A stretch of DNA of 10,981 nt from Prevotellaceae bacterium UBA2718 (GTDB lineage: Bacteria; Bacteroidota; Bacteroidia; Bacteroidales; Bacteroidaceae): assembly GCA_002353975.1 (NCBI GenBank), contig DEKQ01000149.1, positions 49,033-60,013 of the forward strand, in the 5' to 3' direction. Both the position numbers and the translations under genes were made by a program. Shown here one piece after another: positions 1-8,223 of this stretch (its first letter is position 1; each line of letters opens with the position of its first letter). The notes beneath the pieces were generated by a model. The model made no database searches and was not told the origin of the DNA. It saw only the letters and a program-made list of their open reading frames with translations.

Positions 1-750
1 TGCCTGATACAGGAGCAGAACAGCTATGCCGGAGTGACAAACAAGTCGCTGGCCCGCAAGGCTAAGAAGATATGCGTAGCCTACGATGGAATGGAACGCT
101 TCTTCCCCGCCGACCGTCTCATCCTCACCGGCAATCCTGTGCGACAGGCTCTGCTTGACAATACCTGCACAAAGCAGGAGGCACGCACGGCATTAGGCCT
201 GCAGGCAGACCGTCCCACAATCCTCGTCATTGGAGGTTCGCTCGGTGCCCGCACAATAAACGACGCCATCTCTGAAGGCATACACCGCTTTGAAGAGAAA
301 GGGATTCAGGTCATCTGGCAGACGGGAAAGTTCTACATTGAGGAATGTGAACGCAAGGCTCGTGAGGCCAATGCACACTACGTGAAGCCCCAGGCCTTCA
401 TCTCTGACATGGCAATGGCATATCGCGCAGCTGACATTGTCATATCACGAGCCGGAGCATCAAGCATCAGCGAGCTCTGCCTGCTTGGAAAAGCAGCCAT
501 TCTCGTGCCCTCGCCCAACGTGGCAGAGGACCATCAGAGCAAGAATGCACACGCACTGTCCGACAAGGGAGCGGCGGTATATGTGGCAGATCAGGAGGCA
601 CGCCAGCTGCTTGTGGAACAGGCCGTGGCGCTCGTTGCCTCGCAAGAGACCATACAGCAGTTGGAGACAGAGGTAAAGAAGCTCGCCCTTCCCCACTCTG
701 CCGACATCATAGCCGACGAGGTTCTGAAGCTCGCAGGCTTGAAAGCATAG
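1..750 (+). CDS. murG: MurG, UDP-GlcNAc:lipid I N-acetylglucosaminyltransferase (5' truncated)
   Basis: This is the C-terminal two thirds or so of MurG, the GT-B transferase at the inner face of the cytoplasmic membrane that adds GlcNAc to lipid I to make lipid II. The frame is open from base 1, and the first residues, LIQEQNSYAGVTNK, match the family's conserved (H)EQN-x-x-x-G segment, so the gene starts upstream of the window. The GTG at 34 is internal. The second Rossmann domain is complete: a GGSLGAR glycine-rich loop at about 232-252, the ISRAGASSISEL donor-binding segment at 442-477, and a P-S-P-x-x-x-EDHQ-x-x-NA segment at about 508-550 typical of the UDP-GlcNAc site. It ends with TAG, 48 bp before murC, in the usual murG-murC order. 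Confidence 0.95.
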   Translation, partial: CLIQEQNSYAGVTNKSLARKAKKICVAYDGMERFFPADRLILTGNPVRQALLDNTCTKQEARTALGLQADRPTILVIGGSLGARTINDAISEGIHRFEEKGIQVIWQTGKFYIEECERKAREANAHYVKPQAFISDMAMAYRAADIVISRAGASSISELCLLGKAAILVPSPNVAEDHQSKNAHALSDKGAAVYVADQEARQLLVEQAVALVASQETIQQLETEVKKLALPHSADIIADEVLKLAGLKA

Positions 751-798
751 CAGAAAACGAAAACAAATACACCATAGAATACTAAAAAGTTCACAACA

Positions 799-2166
799 TT
801 GAAAGCAGTATATTTCATAGGAGCCGGTGGAATCGGCATGAGCGCAATAGCACGCTACTTCCTGCGTCAGGGTTTGTGTGTGGCGGGTTACGACAAGACA
901 CCGTCGAAACTCACCGCCCAGTTGGAGAAAGAAGGAATGCTGATACATTATGAAGACAATGTCAGCATGATACCTCAGCAGTGTCTTGACCCCAAGGAGA
1001 CGCTGGTAGTATATACTCCTGCCATACCGTCAGACCACACGGAGTTACAGTTCTTCCGCAGCAATGGCTTTGACTTGCAGAAGCGTGCACAGGTTCTCGG
1101 CACGTTGACAGAGGCTCACAAGGGCCTGTGCGTGGCAGGAACTCACGGCAAAACCACTACCTCTACCATGTGTGCCCACATCATGCACGGCTCAAAGGCC
1201 GACTGTAACGCCTTCCTGGGGGGCATTTCAAAGAACTATGGCACTAACTACATCCTCTCCGACCAGTCAGATTATGTTGTGATAGAGGCTGATGAATTTG
1301 ACCGTTCTTTCCACTGGCTGCGCCCCTGGATGACCGTCATCACATCAACGGACCCTGACCACCTGGACATCTATGGTACCAAGGAGGCCTATCTGGAGTC
1401 TTTCCGCCACTATACCACACTGATAAAGCCAGGCGGAACGCTCATCATTCACACCGGACTGGAGATGAAAGCAGATGTCGGCGAAGGCGTAACAACATAT
1501 ACATACGGCACCTCTGACGGTGATTTCCACGCCGAAAATATCCGTATTGGGAATGGCAGCATCACGTTCGACTTCATCTCTCCCATTGAGAACGTGAAAG
1601 ATGTGGAGCTCGGACAGCCTGTCCCCATCAACATAGACAATGGCGTCGGGGCTATGGCAATGGCACAGTTGAACGGGTGCACGGCAGAGGAACTGAGGCA
1701 GGGCATGAAGACCTACAAGGGTGTGGACCGTCGTTTTGACTTCGCACTGCGCACCGATAAGCACGTCGTCATCTCTGATTATGCCCACCATCCGAAGGAA
1801 ATCTATCAGAGTGCCAAAAGTATGCGCGAGGTTTACCACGACCGTCACATCACGGCAATCTTCCAACCTCACCTCTATACCCGCACCCGTGACTTCTATG
1901 CAGACTTCGCCTCCGCTCTGTCACAGCTTGACGAGGTGATACTTTGCGACATCTATCCGGCGCGCGAGGAGCCCATCCCCGGCGTCACATCAAAGCTGAT
2001 ATATGACAATCTCGCTCCCGGAGTGGAGAAATCCATGATTCACAAGGAGGATGTGCTTGAATATGTCAACAGCCGCGACTTCGACGTTCTCATCATTCTT
2101 GGAGCCGGAGACCTGGACAATTACGTTCCCCAGATAGCAGAAATAATAAAGAATAAAGAAGCTTGA
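799..2166 (+). CDS. murC: MurC, UDP-N-acetylmuramate--L-alanine ligase
   Basis: A cytoplasmic ATP-dependent ligase that adds L-alanine to UDP-MurNAc, the first amino-acid step of the peptidoglycan stem. It has 455 residues, normal for MurC. The N-terminal UDP-binding Rossmann motif is GAGGIGMS (8-15). The Mur-ligase P-loop is GTHGKTTT (114-121), the metal/ATP-site acidic motif is EADEFDRSF (from 163), and the C-terminal domain has VDRRFDF (about 309-315) and SDYAHHP (326-332; DDYAHHP is more usual). The start is TTG at 799. An in-frame TAG at 775-777 leaves only seven codons before it, none of them ATG or GTG, and the TTG puts KAVYFIGAGGIGM exactly where MurC proteins begin. No Shine-Dalgarno is visible. 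Its TGA overlaps the ftsQ start. Confidence 0.97.
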   Translation: MKAVYFIGAGGIGMSAIARYFLRQGLCVAGYDKTPSKLTAQLEKEGMLIHYEDNVSMIPQQCLDPKETLVVYTPAIPSDHTELQFFRSNGFDLQKRAQVLGTLTEAHKGLCVAGTHGKTTTSTMCAHIMHGSKADCNAFLGGISKNYGTNYILSDQSDYVVIEADEFDRSFHWLRPWMTVITSTDPDHLDIYGTKEAYLESFRHYTTLIKPGGTLIIHTGLEMKADVGEGVTTYTYGTSDGDFHAENIRIGNGSITFDFISPIENVKDVELGQPVPINIDNGVGAMAMAQLNGCTAEELRQGMKTYKGVDRRFDFALRTDKHVVISDYAHHPKEIYQSAKSMREVYHDRHITAIFQPHLYTRTRDFYADFASALSQLDEVILCDIYPAREEPIPGVTSKLIYDNLAPGVEKSMIHKEDVLEYVNSRDFDVLIILGAGDLDNYVPQIAEIIKNKEA

Positions 2167-3008
2167 TCAGAATAAACATCAACTGGAAGAGAACCTTCCT
2201 CATCCTCTTCGACGTGGCAATAGCCGTTTACCTCGTCATGGCAATGACTTCATGGAACAAGCCCGTGGAGTCCTCTGACATGTGTACCAAGGTGAAGATC
2301 AACATCGCCGACGAGAACGAGAATGGTTTCCTCAACTCAAAAGAGGTAAAAAGCCTGTTGGAGCGCAACCGGTTGTATCCCCTGTCCCGCCCTATTGCCG
2401 AGGTCAATACCCGCACCATTGAGCAGCGTCTGACGCACATGCCGTTCGTAAACACTGCGCAATGCTATACCACGACAGACGGGTATGTCTGCATCACCGT
2501 CACGCAACGCACCCCAATCGTACGTGTCAAGAGCAACAACGGAGACGATTACTACCTTGATGACAACGGTGGCATCATGCCCAACTCACAATACACCAGC
2601 GACATGATCATTGTCACCGGAGCCGTCACGCGTCACTATGCCACACACTACATAGTGCTTTTGGCGCAGATTATAAACTCCAGCGACCTGTGGAGCCGGC
2701 AGATAGAACAAATAAACATTTTGCCCGACAAGTCTGTAGAGCTTGTGCCCCGCGTGGGTGAGCATATCATCAACATCGGCACACTTCCTACTGATTCTGA
2801 TGCCAAACGCAGGCAGAAGAAGGTACAGACCTTCGTCAGCAACCAGCTTCGGCGTCTGGAGATATTCTACAAGGAAGGCTTGAAGTATGCCGGATGGACA
2901 AAATACGATTACATCTCACTGGAATACATCAACCAGGTAGTATGCCATCGTGCCCCTGTCACCAAACAAAAGGAAGAGAACCCCTCTACAACAACTCAAC
3001 AACAATAA
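2163..3008 (+). CDS. ftsQ: FtsQ-like cell division protein
   Basis: A bitopic membrane protein of the divisome; in other bacteria FtsQ links the FtsL/FtsB pair to later division proteins. The 281 residues show a short basic N-terminus (RININWKR), one membrane segment at about 11-28, and a periplasmic part. Residues about 40-121 fit a POTRA-type domain, with a predicted beta strand (VKINIADENENG), a helix that ends in a PFV motif, and a strand reading VCITVTQRTPIVRV. The conserved P-x-x-R-V and YYLDDNGG are typical of FtsQ/DivIB. Primary sequence is poorly conserved in this family, so position between murC and ftsA carries much of the call. The start is TTG at 2163, overlapping the murC stop as TTGA, with an in-frame stop at 2154-2156. 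The next ATG would remove most of the membrane anchor. Confidence 0.9.
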   Translation: MIRININWKRTFLILFDVAIAVYLVMAMTSWNKPVESSDMCTKVKINIADENENGFLNSKEVKSLLERNRLYPLSRPIAEVNTRTIEQRLTHMPFVNTAQCYTTTDGYVCITVTQRTPIVRVKSNNGDDYYLDDNGGIMPNSQYTSDMIIVTGAVTRHYATHYIVLLAQIINSSDLWSRQIEQINILPDKSVELVPRVGEHIINIGTLPTDSDAKRRQKKVQTFVSNQLRRLEIFYKEGLKYAGWTKYDYISLEYINQVVCHRAPVTKQKEENPSTTTQQQ

Positions 3009-3024
3009 ACATCAATCCATATCT

Positions 3025-4491
3025 ATGCCAGCAAAGAATTTCGTCGTAGCCATTGAACTTGGTTCCACTAAAATCACCGGAATAGCCGGTCAGCGCAGAT
3101 CTGACGGCAGTATTGCGGTCCTGTCCGTCATGAGTGAGGATGCCTCACAGTGCATGCGCAAAGGTGTTGTTTACAACATCGACAAGACCGTACAGTGTAT
3201 AACCAACATCATCTCGCGACTGAAGAGTCAACTGAAGTCCGGCATCAAGCATGTATATATCGGTGTCGGAGGTCAGTCTATCCATTCTGAACGCAACAGC
3301 ATAGTCCGCGAGATAGACTCTGACGTTCCCGTTACGCAACGCATTATAGTGGAAATGATGGACCAGAACCGCAACATGCAGTATCCTGACATGGAAATTC
3401 TGGATGTAGAGGCACAGGAATACCGTGCCGACTCACTTCCCGAGTTGGACCCTGTCGGCATACAGTGCCGCAGGCTGGAGGGTAATTTCCTCAATATCCT
3501 GCAGTGCCGTCGCCACTATCAGAAGCTCAACAGCTGCTTCGACATAGCCGGCGTGCAGATAGCAGAGATGTATCTGGCACCTTTCGCCCTGGCCGACGCT
3601 GTCCTGACGCCGGTAGAGAAGCGCAGCGGCTGCCTGTTGGTGGACCTGGGAGCAGACACTACGACCGTGATGGTGTATCATAAGAACATCATTCGCCATA
3701 TTGCCGTAATACCTATCGGCGGCTCCAACATTACGAAAGACATCACCTCCCTGCAGGTTGACGAGGCAGAGGCAGAGAAACTGAAACTGCGTCACGCATC
3801 GGCTTACACCCCTGCAGCGGACATTGACCCGTCACTGAAGTACGACCTTGATGCTGAAAGAAAGATAGAGAGCTCTAAATTCATTGAGATTGTGGAGGGC
3901 CGAGTTCAGGAGATTATTGCCAACGCATGGAATCAGGTGCCCACCGAGTTCCGCGACAAGATACTTGGCGGCATCGTTCTTACCGGCGGCGGTTCAAATA
4001 TGAAGAACATTGATATGGCTTTCCGCGAGATAACCCATATTGACAAGGTGCGCATAGCCAACTTCGTCACCTACACCATCAATTCCTCAAACAGCGAAAT
4101 CAATGCTCACAACGGTACGATGAATACGCTTCTCGGCCTGCTGGCAAAGGGTGACCAGAACTGCTGGGCACCAGAGGAGCGCAGTTCTGACCTCTTCAAC
4201 GACGGCGACACCACCGAGCGGCGCGGAACCGACTCAACAGACAGCGCCCCTTCTGTTCAGGCACCGCGTGATCCTAACTCTCTGCGTCCAGGTGTCATCC
4301 AGACACAGGCAGAAAAAGATGCGGCAGAAAGGGCCGCGCAAGAGGCTGAGGAGAAGCGCAAGGCCGACGAGGCTGCCAAACAATTGGCTGAAGAAGAGAT
4401 GAGACGTCAGCAGGAGAAAGCTAATCGCAAACCGTCTTTGGGCAACAAAATCCTGAAATGGCTCGGTACATTCACTGATGCCGATGAGTAA
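3025..4491 (+). CDS. ftsA: FtsA, actin-like cell division protein
   Basis: An actin-fold ATPase that tethers FtsZ filaments to the cytoplasmic membrane and recruits later divisome proteins. The ATG at 3025 gives 488 residues beginning MPAKNFVVAIELGSTKITG, which places phosphate-1 (VAIELGSTK, 8-16) at the expected distance from the N-terminus. A longer frame to ATG 2950 would add 25 unrelated residues and overlap ftsQ by 59 bp, so it is not used. Phosphate-2 is LLVDLGADTTT (204-214) and the adenosine motif is GGIVLTGGGSN (315-325). After the actin core come an acidic/serine linker, a highly charged Ala/Glu/Lys/Arg stretch at about 430-470 likely to form a helix or coiled coil, and a terminal NKILKWLGTF amphipathic helix (474-483) that is the probable membrane-targeting sequence. 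No Shine-Dalgarno is evident. Confidence 0.96.
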   Translation: MPAKNFVVAIELGSTKITGIAGQRRSDGSIAVLSVMSEDASQCMRKGVVYNIDKTVQCITNIISRLKSQLKSGIKHVYIGVGGQSIHSERNSIVREIDSDVPVTQRIIVEMMDQNRNMQYPDMEILDVEAQEYRADSLPELDPVGIQCRRLEGNFLNILQCRRHYQKLNSCFDIAGVQIAEMYLAPFALADAVLTPVEKRSGCLLVDLGADTTTVMVYHKNIIRHIAVIPIGGSNITKDITSLQVDEAEAEKLKLRHASAYTPAADIDPSLKYDLDAERKIESSKFIEIVEGRVQEIIANAWNQVPTEFRDKILGGIVLTGGGSNMKNIDMAFREITHIDKVRIANFVTYTINSSNSEINAHNGTMNTLLGLLAKGDQNCWAPEERSSDLFNDGDTTERRGTDSTDSAPSVQAPRDPNSLRPGVIQTQAEKDAAERAAQEAEEKRKADEAAKQLAEEEMRRQQEKANRKPSLGNKILKWLGTFTDADE

Positions 4492-4530
4492 TTCACAAAT
4501 TCGTCAACCCGTAAATACGTCAATTCATAT

Positions 4531-5889
4531 ATGGATCAGATATTAGGCTTCGGCCCCGTAGTAAAAGAAAAGAGCATCATCAAGGTTATCGGTGTCGGCG
4601 GCGGCGGCGGTAACGCAGTCAATCACATGTATCGTGAGGGCATACACGATGTATCGTTCGTGGTGTGCAACACCGATGCGCAAGCCCTCAACGACTCTCC
4701 CGTACCGGTTCATCTTCAGCTGGGTCGTGAAGGTCTGGGAGCCGGCAATGTGCCTGACAGGGCCCGTGCCGCAGCAGAGGAGAGCATTGAGGATGTACGC
4801 AACATGCTCAACGATGGCACGCGCATGGCATTCATCACTGCCGGCATGGGCGGTGGTACAGGTACAGGTGCTGCTCCCGTCATTGCACGCGCATCAAAGG
4901 AGCTGGACATCCTTACCGTCGGCATTGTCACCATACCATTCCGTTTCGAGGGTAAGAAGAAGATTGCACAGGCTCTGAACGGTGTGGAGGAGATGTCACG
5001 CAACGTCGATGCGCTGCTCGTTATCAACAATGAGCGCCTACGCACCATCTACGGCGAGCTCTCAATGATGGAAGCATTTGCCAAGGCCGACGACACTCTG
5101 TCAGTGGCAGCAAAGAGCATTGCGGAGATTATCACCGTACACGGACAGATAAACCTCGACTTCAACGACGTGAAGACAGTGCTCAAAGACGGTGGCGTGG
5201 CTATCATGTCCACCGGTTATGGTGAAGGCGACGGACGCGTGAAGAAGGCTATTGCCGATGCGCTCAACTCACCATTGCTCAACGATAACGACGTGTTCAA
5301 CTCCAAGAAGATCCTCATCTCCATCTCCTTCCGCAGCGATGATGCAGGCCACAAGGGACTCATGATGGATGAAATGAACGATGTCCACGACTTCATGGAT
5401 AAGTTCGGGTCAGACTTCGAGTTGAAGTGGGGCGTGGCAAACGACCCGTCACTGGGCGAGAAGGTGAAGGTGACTATCCTTGCCACAGGCTTCGGCTTGA
5501 GTGACATTGATGCTGAGATGGCTGAGCGCATGAAGAAATACCAGACAGCTGAAGACCTGCAGAAACTGGCAGAAGAGCGTGACCGCGAGCAGAAGCTGCA
5601 GGACAACTTCAACCGCTACTATGGTGGCGACGGCAACAGCACCGTCAAGAAGCGCAACTACCACATCTATTATTTCTCTCCTTCAGACCTTGACAACGAG
5701 GACTTGATACTCGCTGTAGAGAATCAGCCCACCTATACTCGCACACGTCAGCAGCTGGAGAACCTTGCAAATCTCGTAAAGCCGCAGCAGAGAGTCGCAG
5801 ACACAACGTCAGAGAAGCAGCCCGCTCAAGCCCCGACAGCAGATGCAGCCCAGTCTAATGCCACGCAGCAGATGCTTAACTTCATGTAA
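4531..5889 (+). CDS. ftsZ: FtsZ, tubulin-like cell division GTPase
   Basis: A GTPase that polymerises into the cytokinetic Z-ring at midcell. It has 452 residues from an ATG that gives the expected short N-terminal tail before IIKVIGVGGGGGNAVNHM (T1 loop). The tubulin signature GGGTGTG is at 107-113. The T7 synergy loop NLDFNDVK (208-215) keeps N208, D210 and D213, so GTP hydrolysis should be intact. The core ends near residue 330 (VKVTILATGFG) and is followed by a charged helical segment. At 386-404 is DLDNEDLILAVENQPTYTR, which resembles a segment I recall in Bacteroidota FtsZ tails. About 48 further Gln/Ala-rich residues end in QMLNFM rather than a recognisable E. coli-like C-terminal peptide. 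It lies 39 bp after ftsA. Confidence 0.98.
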   Translation: MDQILGFGPVVKEKSIIKVIGVGGGGGNAVNHMYREGIHDVSFVVCNTDAQALNDSPVPVHLQLGREGLGAGNVPDRARAAAEESIEDVRNMLNDGTRMAFITAGMGGGTGTGAAPVIARASKELDILTVGIVTIPFRFEGKKKIAQALNGVEEMSRNVDALLVINNERLRTIYGELSMMEAFAKADDTLSVAAKSIAEIITVHGQINLDFNDVKTVLKDGGVAIMSTGYGEGDGRVKKAIADALNSPLLNDNDVFNSKKILISISFRSDDAGHKGLMMDEMNDVHDFMDKFGSDFELKWGVANDPSLGEKVKVTILATGFGLSDIDAEMAERMKKYQTAEDLQKLAEERDREQKLQDNFNRYYGGDGNSTVKKRNYHIYYFSPSDLDNEDLILAVENQPTYTRTRQQLENLANLVKPQQRVADTTSEKQPAQAPTADAAQSNATQQMLNFM

Positions 5890-5901
5890 CTCTATTATTC
5901 T

Positions 5902-5909
5902 TACATTTG
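5902..5909 (+). promoter_or_regulatory. Possible Bacteroidota -7 box upstream of dgt
   Basis: TACATTTG fits the TAnnTTTG -7 consensus of Bacteroidota primary sigma factors and lies 21 bp before the dgt TTG, in the short ftsZ-dgt gap. No TTG is visible at the expected -33 position, which would fall in the end of ftsZ, so this is only half a promoter. The downstream genes may simply be read through from the dcw cluster. Confidence 0.3.
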
Positions 5910-5930
5910 CCAAATCTTTAATTTACTAAT

Positions 5931-7247
5931 TTGGACTGGTCCTCTCTCATATCCAATAAGCGCCTCGGACAGGAGATGCGCCACACTGAGCGACATGATG
6001 ACCGCTCGGAATTCAAGCGTGACTATGACCGCCTGATATTCTCCGCGCCGTTCCGTCGCCTGCAGAATAAGACTCAGGTGTTCCCCCTGCCCGGCAGTGT
6101 CTTTGTCCATAACCGCCTCACACACTCCCTTGAGGTGGCATCCGTAGGCATGTCATTGGGCAACGACGTGGAGGCAGCGCTCCGCGACCGAGCCTCCTTC
6201 ACCTGCACGCCGTCACTCGGTACCATCGTGGCAACAGCCTGCCTGGCACACGACATGGGCAACCCGCCATTCGGACACTCAGGCGAAAAGGCCATACAGG
6301 CTTTCTTCTCAGAGGGCGAGGGACAGTCGCTGAAGGGTACGCTGTCCCAATCCATGTGGGATGACATTACGCACTTTGAGGGTAACGCCAATGCTTTCCG
6401 TCTGCTCACCCACCGCTTCCAAGGGCGTCGTGAGGGCGGATTCGTGATGACATACTCCACTCTGGCATCCATAGTGAAGTACCCTTACCTCTCCTCACAG
6501 TGCACGCCAGAGCATCCCAAATTCGGATTCTTCCACACCGAAGAGGCTACCTACAAAAAGATAGCACGCGAACTTGGGCTGCTGCGCCCCGATGGCAGCG
6601 CCATGAGGCATCCGCTCGTATATCTCGTAGAGGCTGCCGACGACATCTGCTACGAGATTATGGACATCGAAGACTCCCATAAACTCGGGCTCCTGTCAAC
6701 GGAAAAGACGCTGGAACTACTGTTGCAGTTCTTTGACGAGGGTGCCCAAAGGGACATAAAGAACCGCATAGAGCGTGAGCATATAGAGGATTACAACGAG
6801 CAGGTGGTCTATCTTCGCGCCTCCGTCATTGGCAAATTGGAGAACGAATGCGCTGCCGCATTCCTGCGACATGAGTCCGAAATCCTGCAAGGAACCTTCC
6901 AAGGCAGCCTCATTGAGCATATCAGCCCCAGGGAGCGCGAGGCCTACAAGGAGTGCAGCAAGGTGGCATTCCGGCACATATACAAATCCAAGCCAGTGCT
7001 CGACATCGAGCTGGGTGGTTACAACATCATCGAAACCCTGCTCCAGCGCCTCACACGTGCCGTCATCAATCCAGACCGTTTCTACTCCAAGCAACTGCTG
7101 AGCCGCGTCAGCAGCCAATACGAAATCAATGCCCCCGACCTCGATACACGCATCATGGCGGTGCTTGACTTCATCTCGGGCATGACAGATGTCTTCGCTC
7201 TCGATTTCTATCAGAAGATCAACGGCACCTCGCTGCCCATCGTATGA
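5931..7247 (+). CDS. dgt: Deoxyguanosinetriphosphate triphosphohydrolase (dGTPase), HD superfamily
   Basis: A cytoplasmic metal-dependent hydrolase that converts dGTP to deoxyguanosine and tripolyphosphate, and so affects dNTP pools. It has 438 residues. The HD-domain metal ligands appear in order: RLTHSLEV with H65, AHDMGNPPFGH with the H107-D108 pair and H116, and EAADDICYE with D237/D238. The N-terminal block SEFKRDYDRLIFSAPFRRLQNKTQVF is characteristic of the bacterial Dgt family. The start is TTG at 5931: an in-frame TAA at 5919-5921 leaves only three codons before it, and starting later would lose the conserved N-terminus. The TGA overlaps the next start as ATGA, suggesting translational coupling. 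Substrate preference within the family (dGTP or broader dNTP) cannot be read from sequence. Confidence 0.93.
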   Translation: MDWSSLISNKRLGQEMRHTERHDDRSEFKRDYDRLIFSAPFRRLQNKTQVFPLPGSVFVHNRLTHSLEVASVGMSLGNDVEAALRDRASFTCTPSLGTIVATACLAHDMGNPPFGHSGEKAIQAFFSEGEGQSLKGTLSQSMWDDITHFEGNANAFRLLTHRFQGRREGGFVMTYSTLASIVKYPYLSSQCTPEHPKFGFFHTEEATYKKIARELGLLRPDGSAMRHPLVYLVEAADDICYEIMDIEDSHKLGLLSTEKTLELLLQFFDEGAQRDIKNRIEREHIEDYNEQVVYLRASVIGKLENECAAAFLRHESEILQGTFQGSLIEHISPREREAYKECSKVAFRHIYKSKPVLDIELGGYNIIETLLQRLTRAVINPDRFYSKQLLSRVSSQYEINAPDLDTRIMAVLDFISGMTDVFALDFYQKINGTSLPIV

Positions 7248-8161
7248 AGCCTCTGAGAAAAAGTGATCGCGATGCCATAACGCTGCTGATACTTATCATC
7301 ATCACGGCAGTGGTGCTGTTCCCACTCTTCCCCAGCGAGGAGTCGGACAAGAAAGACCATACAAAAGAAAAACAAGGACATTCCGAAACTATTTCCCCGC
7401 AAGGGGAGACAGACGGAGTGTCCTTGTTTTATTTTGACCCTAACACGGCTGACAGCACCGCATTGCGGCGCCTCGGCCTGTCCAGATGGCAGGTAAAGAA
7501 CATCTACAAGTACCGCGCTCACGGCGGCATCTACCGCTGCAAAGAGGACTTTGCGCAGCTCTATGGCCTGACACTCGAGAAATATCGCGAGCTGGAGCCA
7601 TACATCCGCATCAAGCCTGCCGTGATGGCAGCAGACGTCATCAAGCGTCCTGCACGCACATACCCATCCCATGAGGCAAAGAAAAGCTATCCAAAGCCAG
7701 ATGGGAGGAGCGATTTTTATTCGCAAGAAGGCACGGGTCGTCAGCATCCCGCACATCGTGCTGACAAAATCTCACGCGGTGACAGCGTTGATGCAAACAC
7801 CGCAGACACCAACGAGCTAAAGCGCATACCAGGTATCGGGTCCTACTTCGCCCGCCGTATTGTGCAGCTGCGCGACCAACGGCAGCAGTTCCTGAGCAAG
7901 GAAGAGCTGCTTACAATACGCAATTTCCCCGTAGAAGCACTGAATTACATCACCCTCTCCCACCATTATGAGCCCATACGCGTGAACACGATGACGCAGG
8001 AAGAACTACGACGGCACCCGCTACTCAATTATATCCAAGCCCGTGACATCACGCAGCTGCGCAAGAGTACGGGGCACATACGAGGCATCTCGGATATGTC
8101 TCTACTGCCGTCATTCACCCCAGAGCGGCTGAAGGCAATAGAGCCGTACATAGAGTTCTGA
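7244..8161 (+). CDS. Membrane-anchored helix-hairpin-helix protein, ComEA-like
   Basis: A 305-residue protein with a short basic N-terminus, one hydrophobic segment at about 11-29 (likely an uncleaved anchor), and then DNA-binding-type helix-hairpin-helix repeats. The first is about 64-123 (FDPNTADSTALRRLGLS...GGIYRCKEDF). The second is about 182-243 (VDANTADTNELKRIPGIG, then FARRIVQLRDQRQQFLSKEELL). A weaker third covers about 246-305 (VNTMTQEELRRHP...IEPYIEF). The (D)xNTAD-x-x-x-L-x-x-x-GI and Y-R/F-x-x-x-EEL patterns are those of ComEA/competence-type HhH domains. A hydrophilic Lys/Ser/His-rich linker (about 128-180) separates the first two. ComEA binds incoming DNA in naturally competent bacteria; whether this Bacteroidota form does so is not established by the sequence. 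It overlaps dgt by 4 bp (ATGA) and has no obvious ribosome binding site. Confidence 0.85.
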   Translation: MKPLRKSDRDAITLLILIIITAVVLFPLFPSEESDKKDHTKEKQGHSETISPQGETDGVSLFYFDPNTADSTALRRLGLSRWQVKNIYKYRAHGGIYRCKEDFAQLYGLTLEKYRELEPYIRIKPAVMAADVIKRPARTYPSHEAKKSYPKPDGRSDFYSQEGTGRQHPAHRADKISRGDSVDANTADTNELKRIPGIGSYFARRIVQLRDQRQQFLSKEELLTIRNFPVEALNYITLSHHYEPIRVNTMTQEELRRHPLLNYIQARDITQLRKSTGHIRGISDMSLLPSFTPERLKAIEPYIEF

Positions 8162-8223
8162 CGCAGAGGTCATACTCTCCTTTGAATCTTATACTACCGA
8201 CACACAGAAGAAAAACAACGATA

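Noticed and set aside
34..750. murG starting at the GTG at 34
   Set aside because: The frame is open to base 1 and the upstream residues match the conserved MurG (H)EQN segment, so the gene is truncated by the window edge.
460..948. Minus-strand open frame spanning the murG-murC junction
   Set aside because: It lies across two well-supported genes, is Cys/Leu-rich without domain features, and has no promoter.
2950..3024. Longer FtsA start at 2950
   Set aside because: The extra 25 residues do not look like FtsA and would overlap ftsQ by 59 bp; ATG 3025 fits the family N-terminus.
5931..7247. dGTPase as part of an antiphage defence island
   Set aside because: dNTP-depleting HD enzymes can act in defence, but this is a housekeeping-like Dgt next to the division cluster with no defence partners.
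8182..8223. TTG start of the DUF4421-like gene at 8182
   Set aside because: It would add 14 residues before a well-formed signal peptide that begins at ATG 8224.
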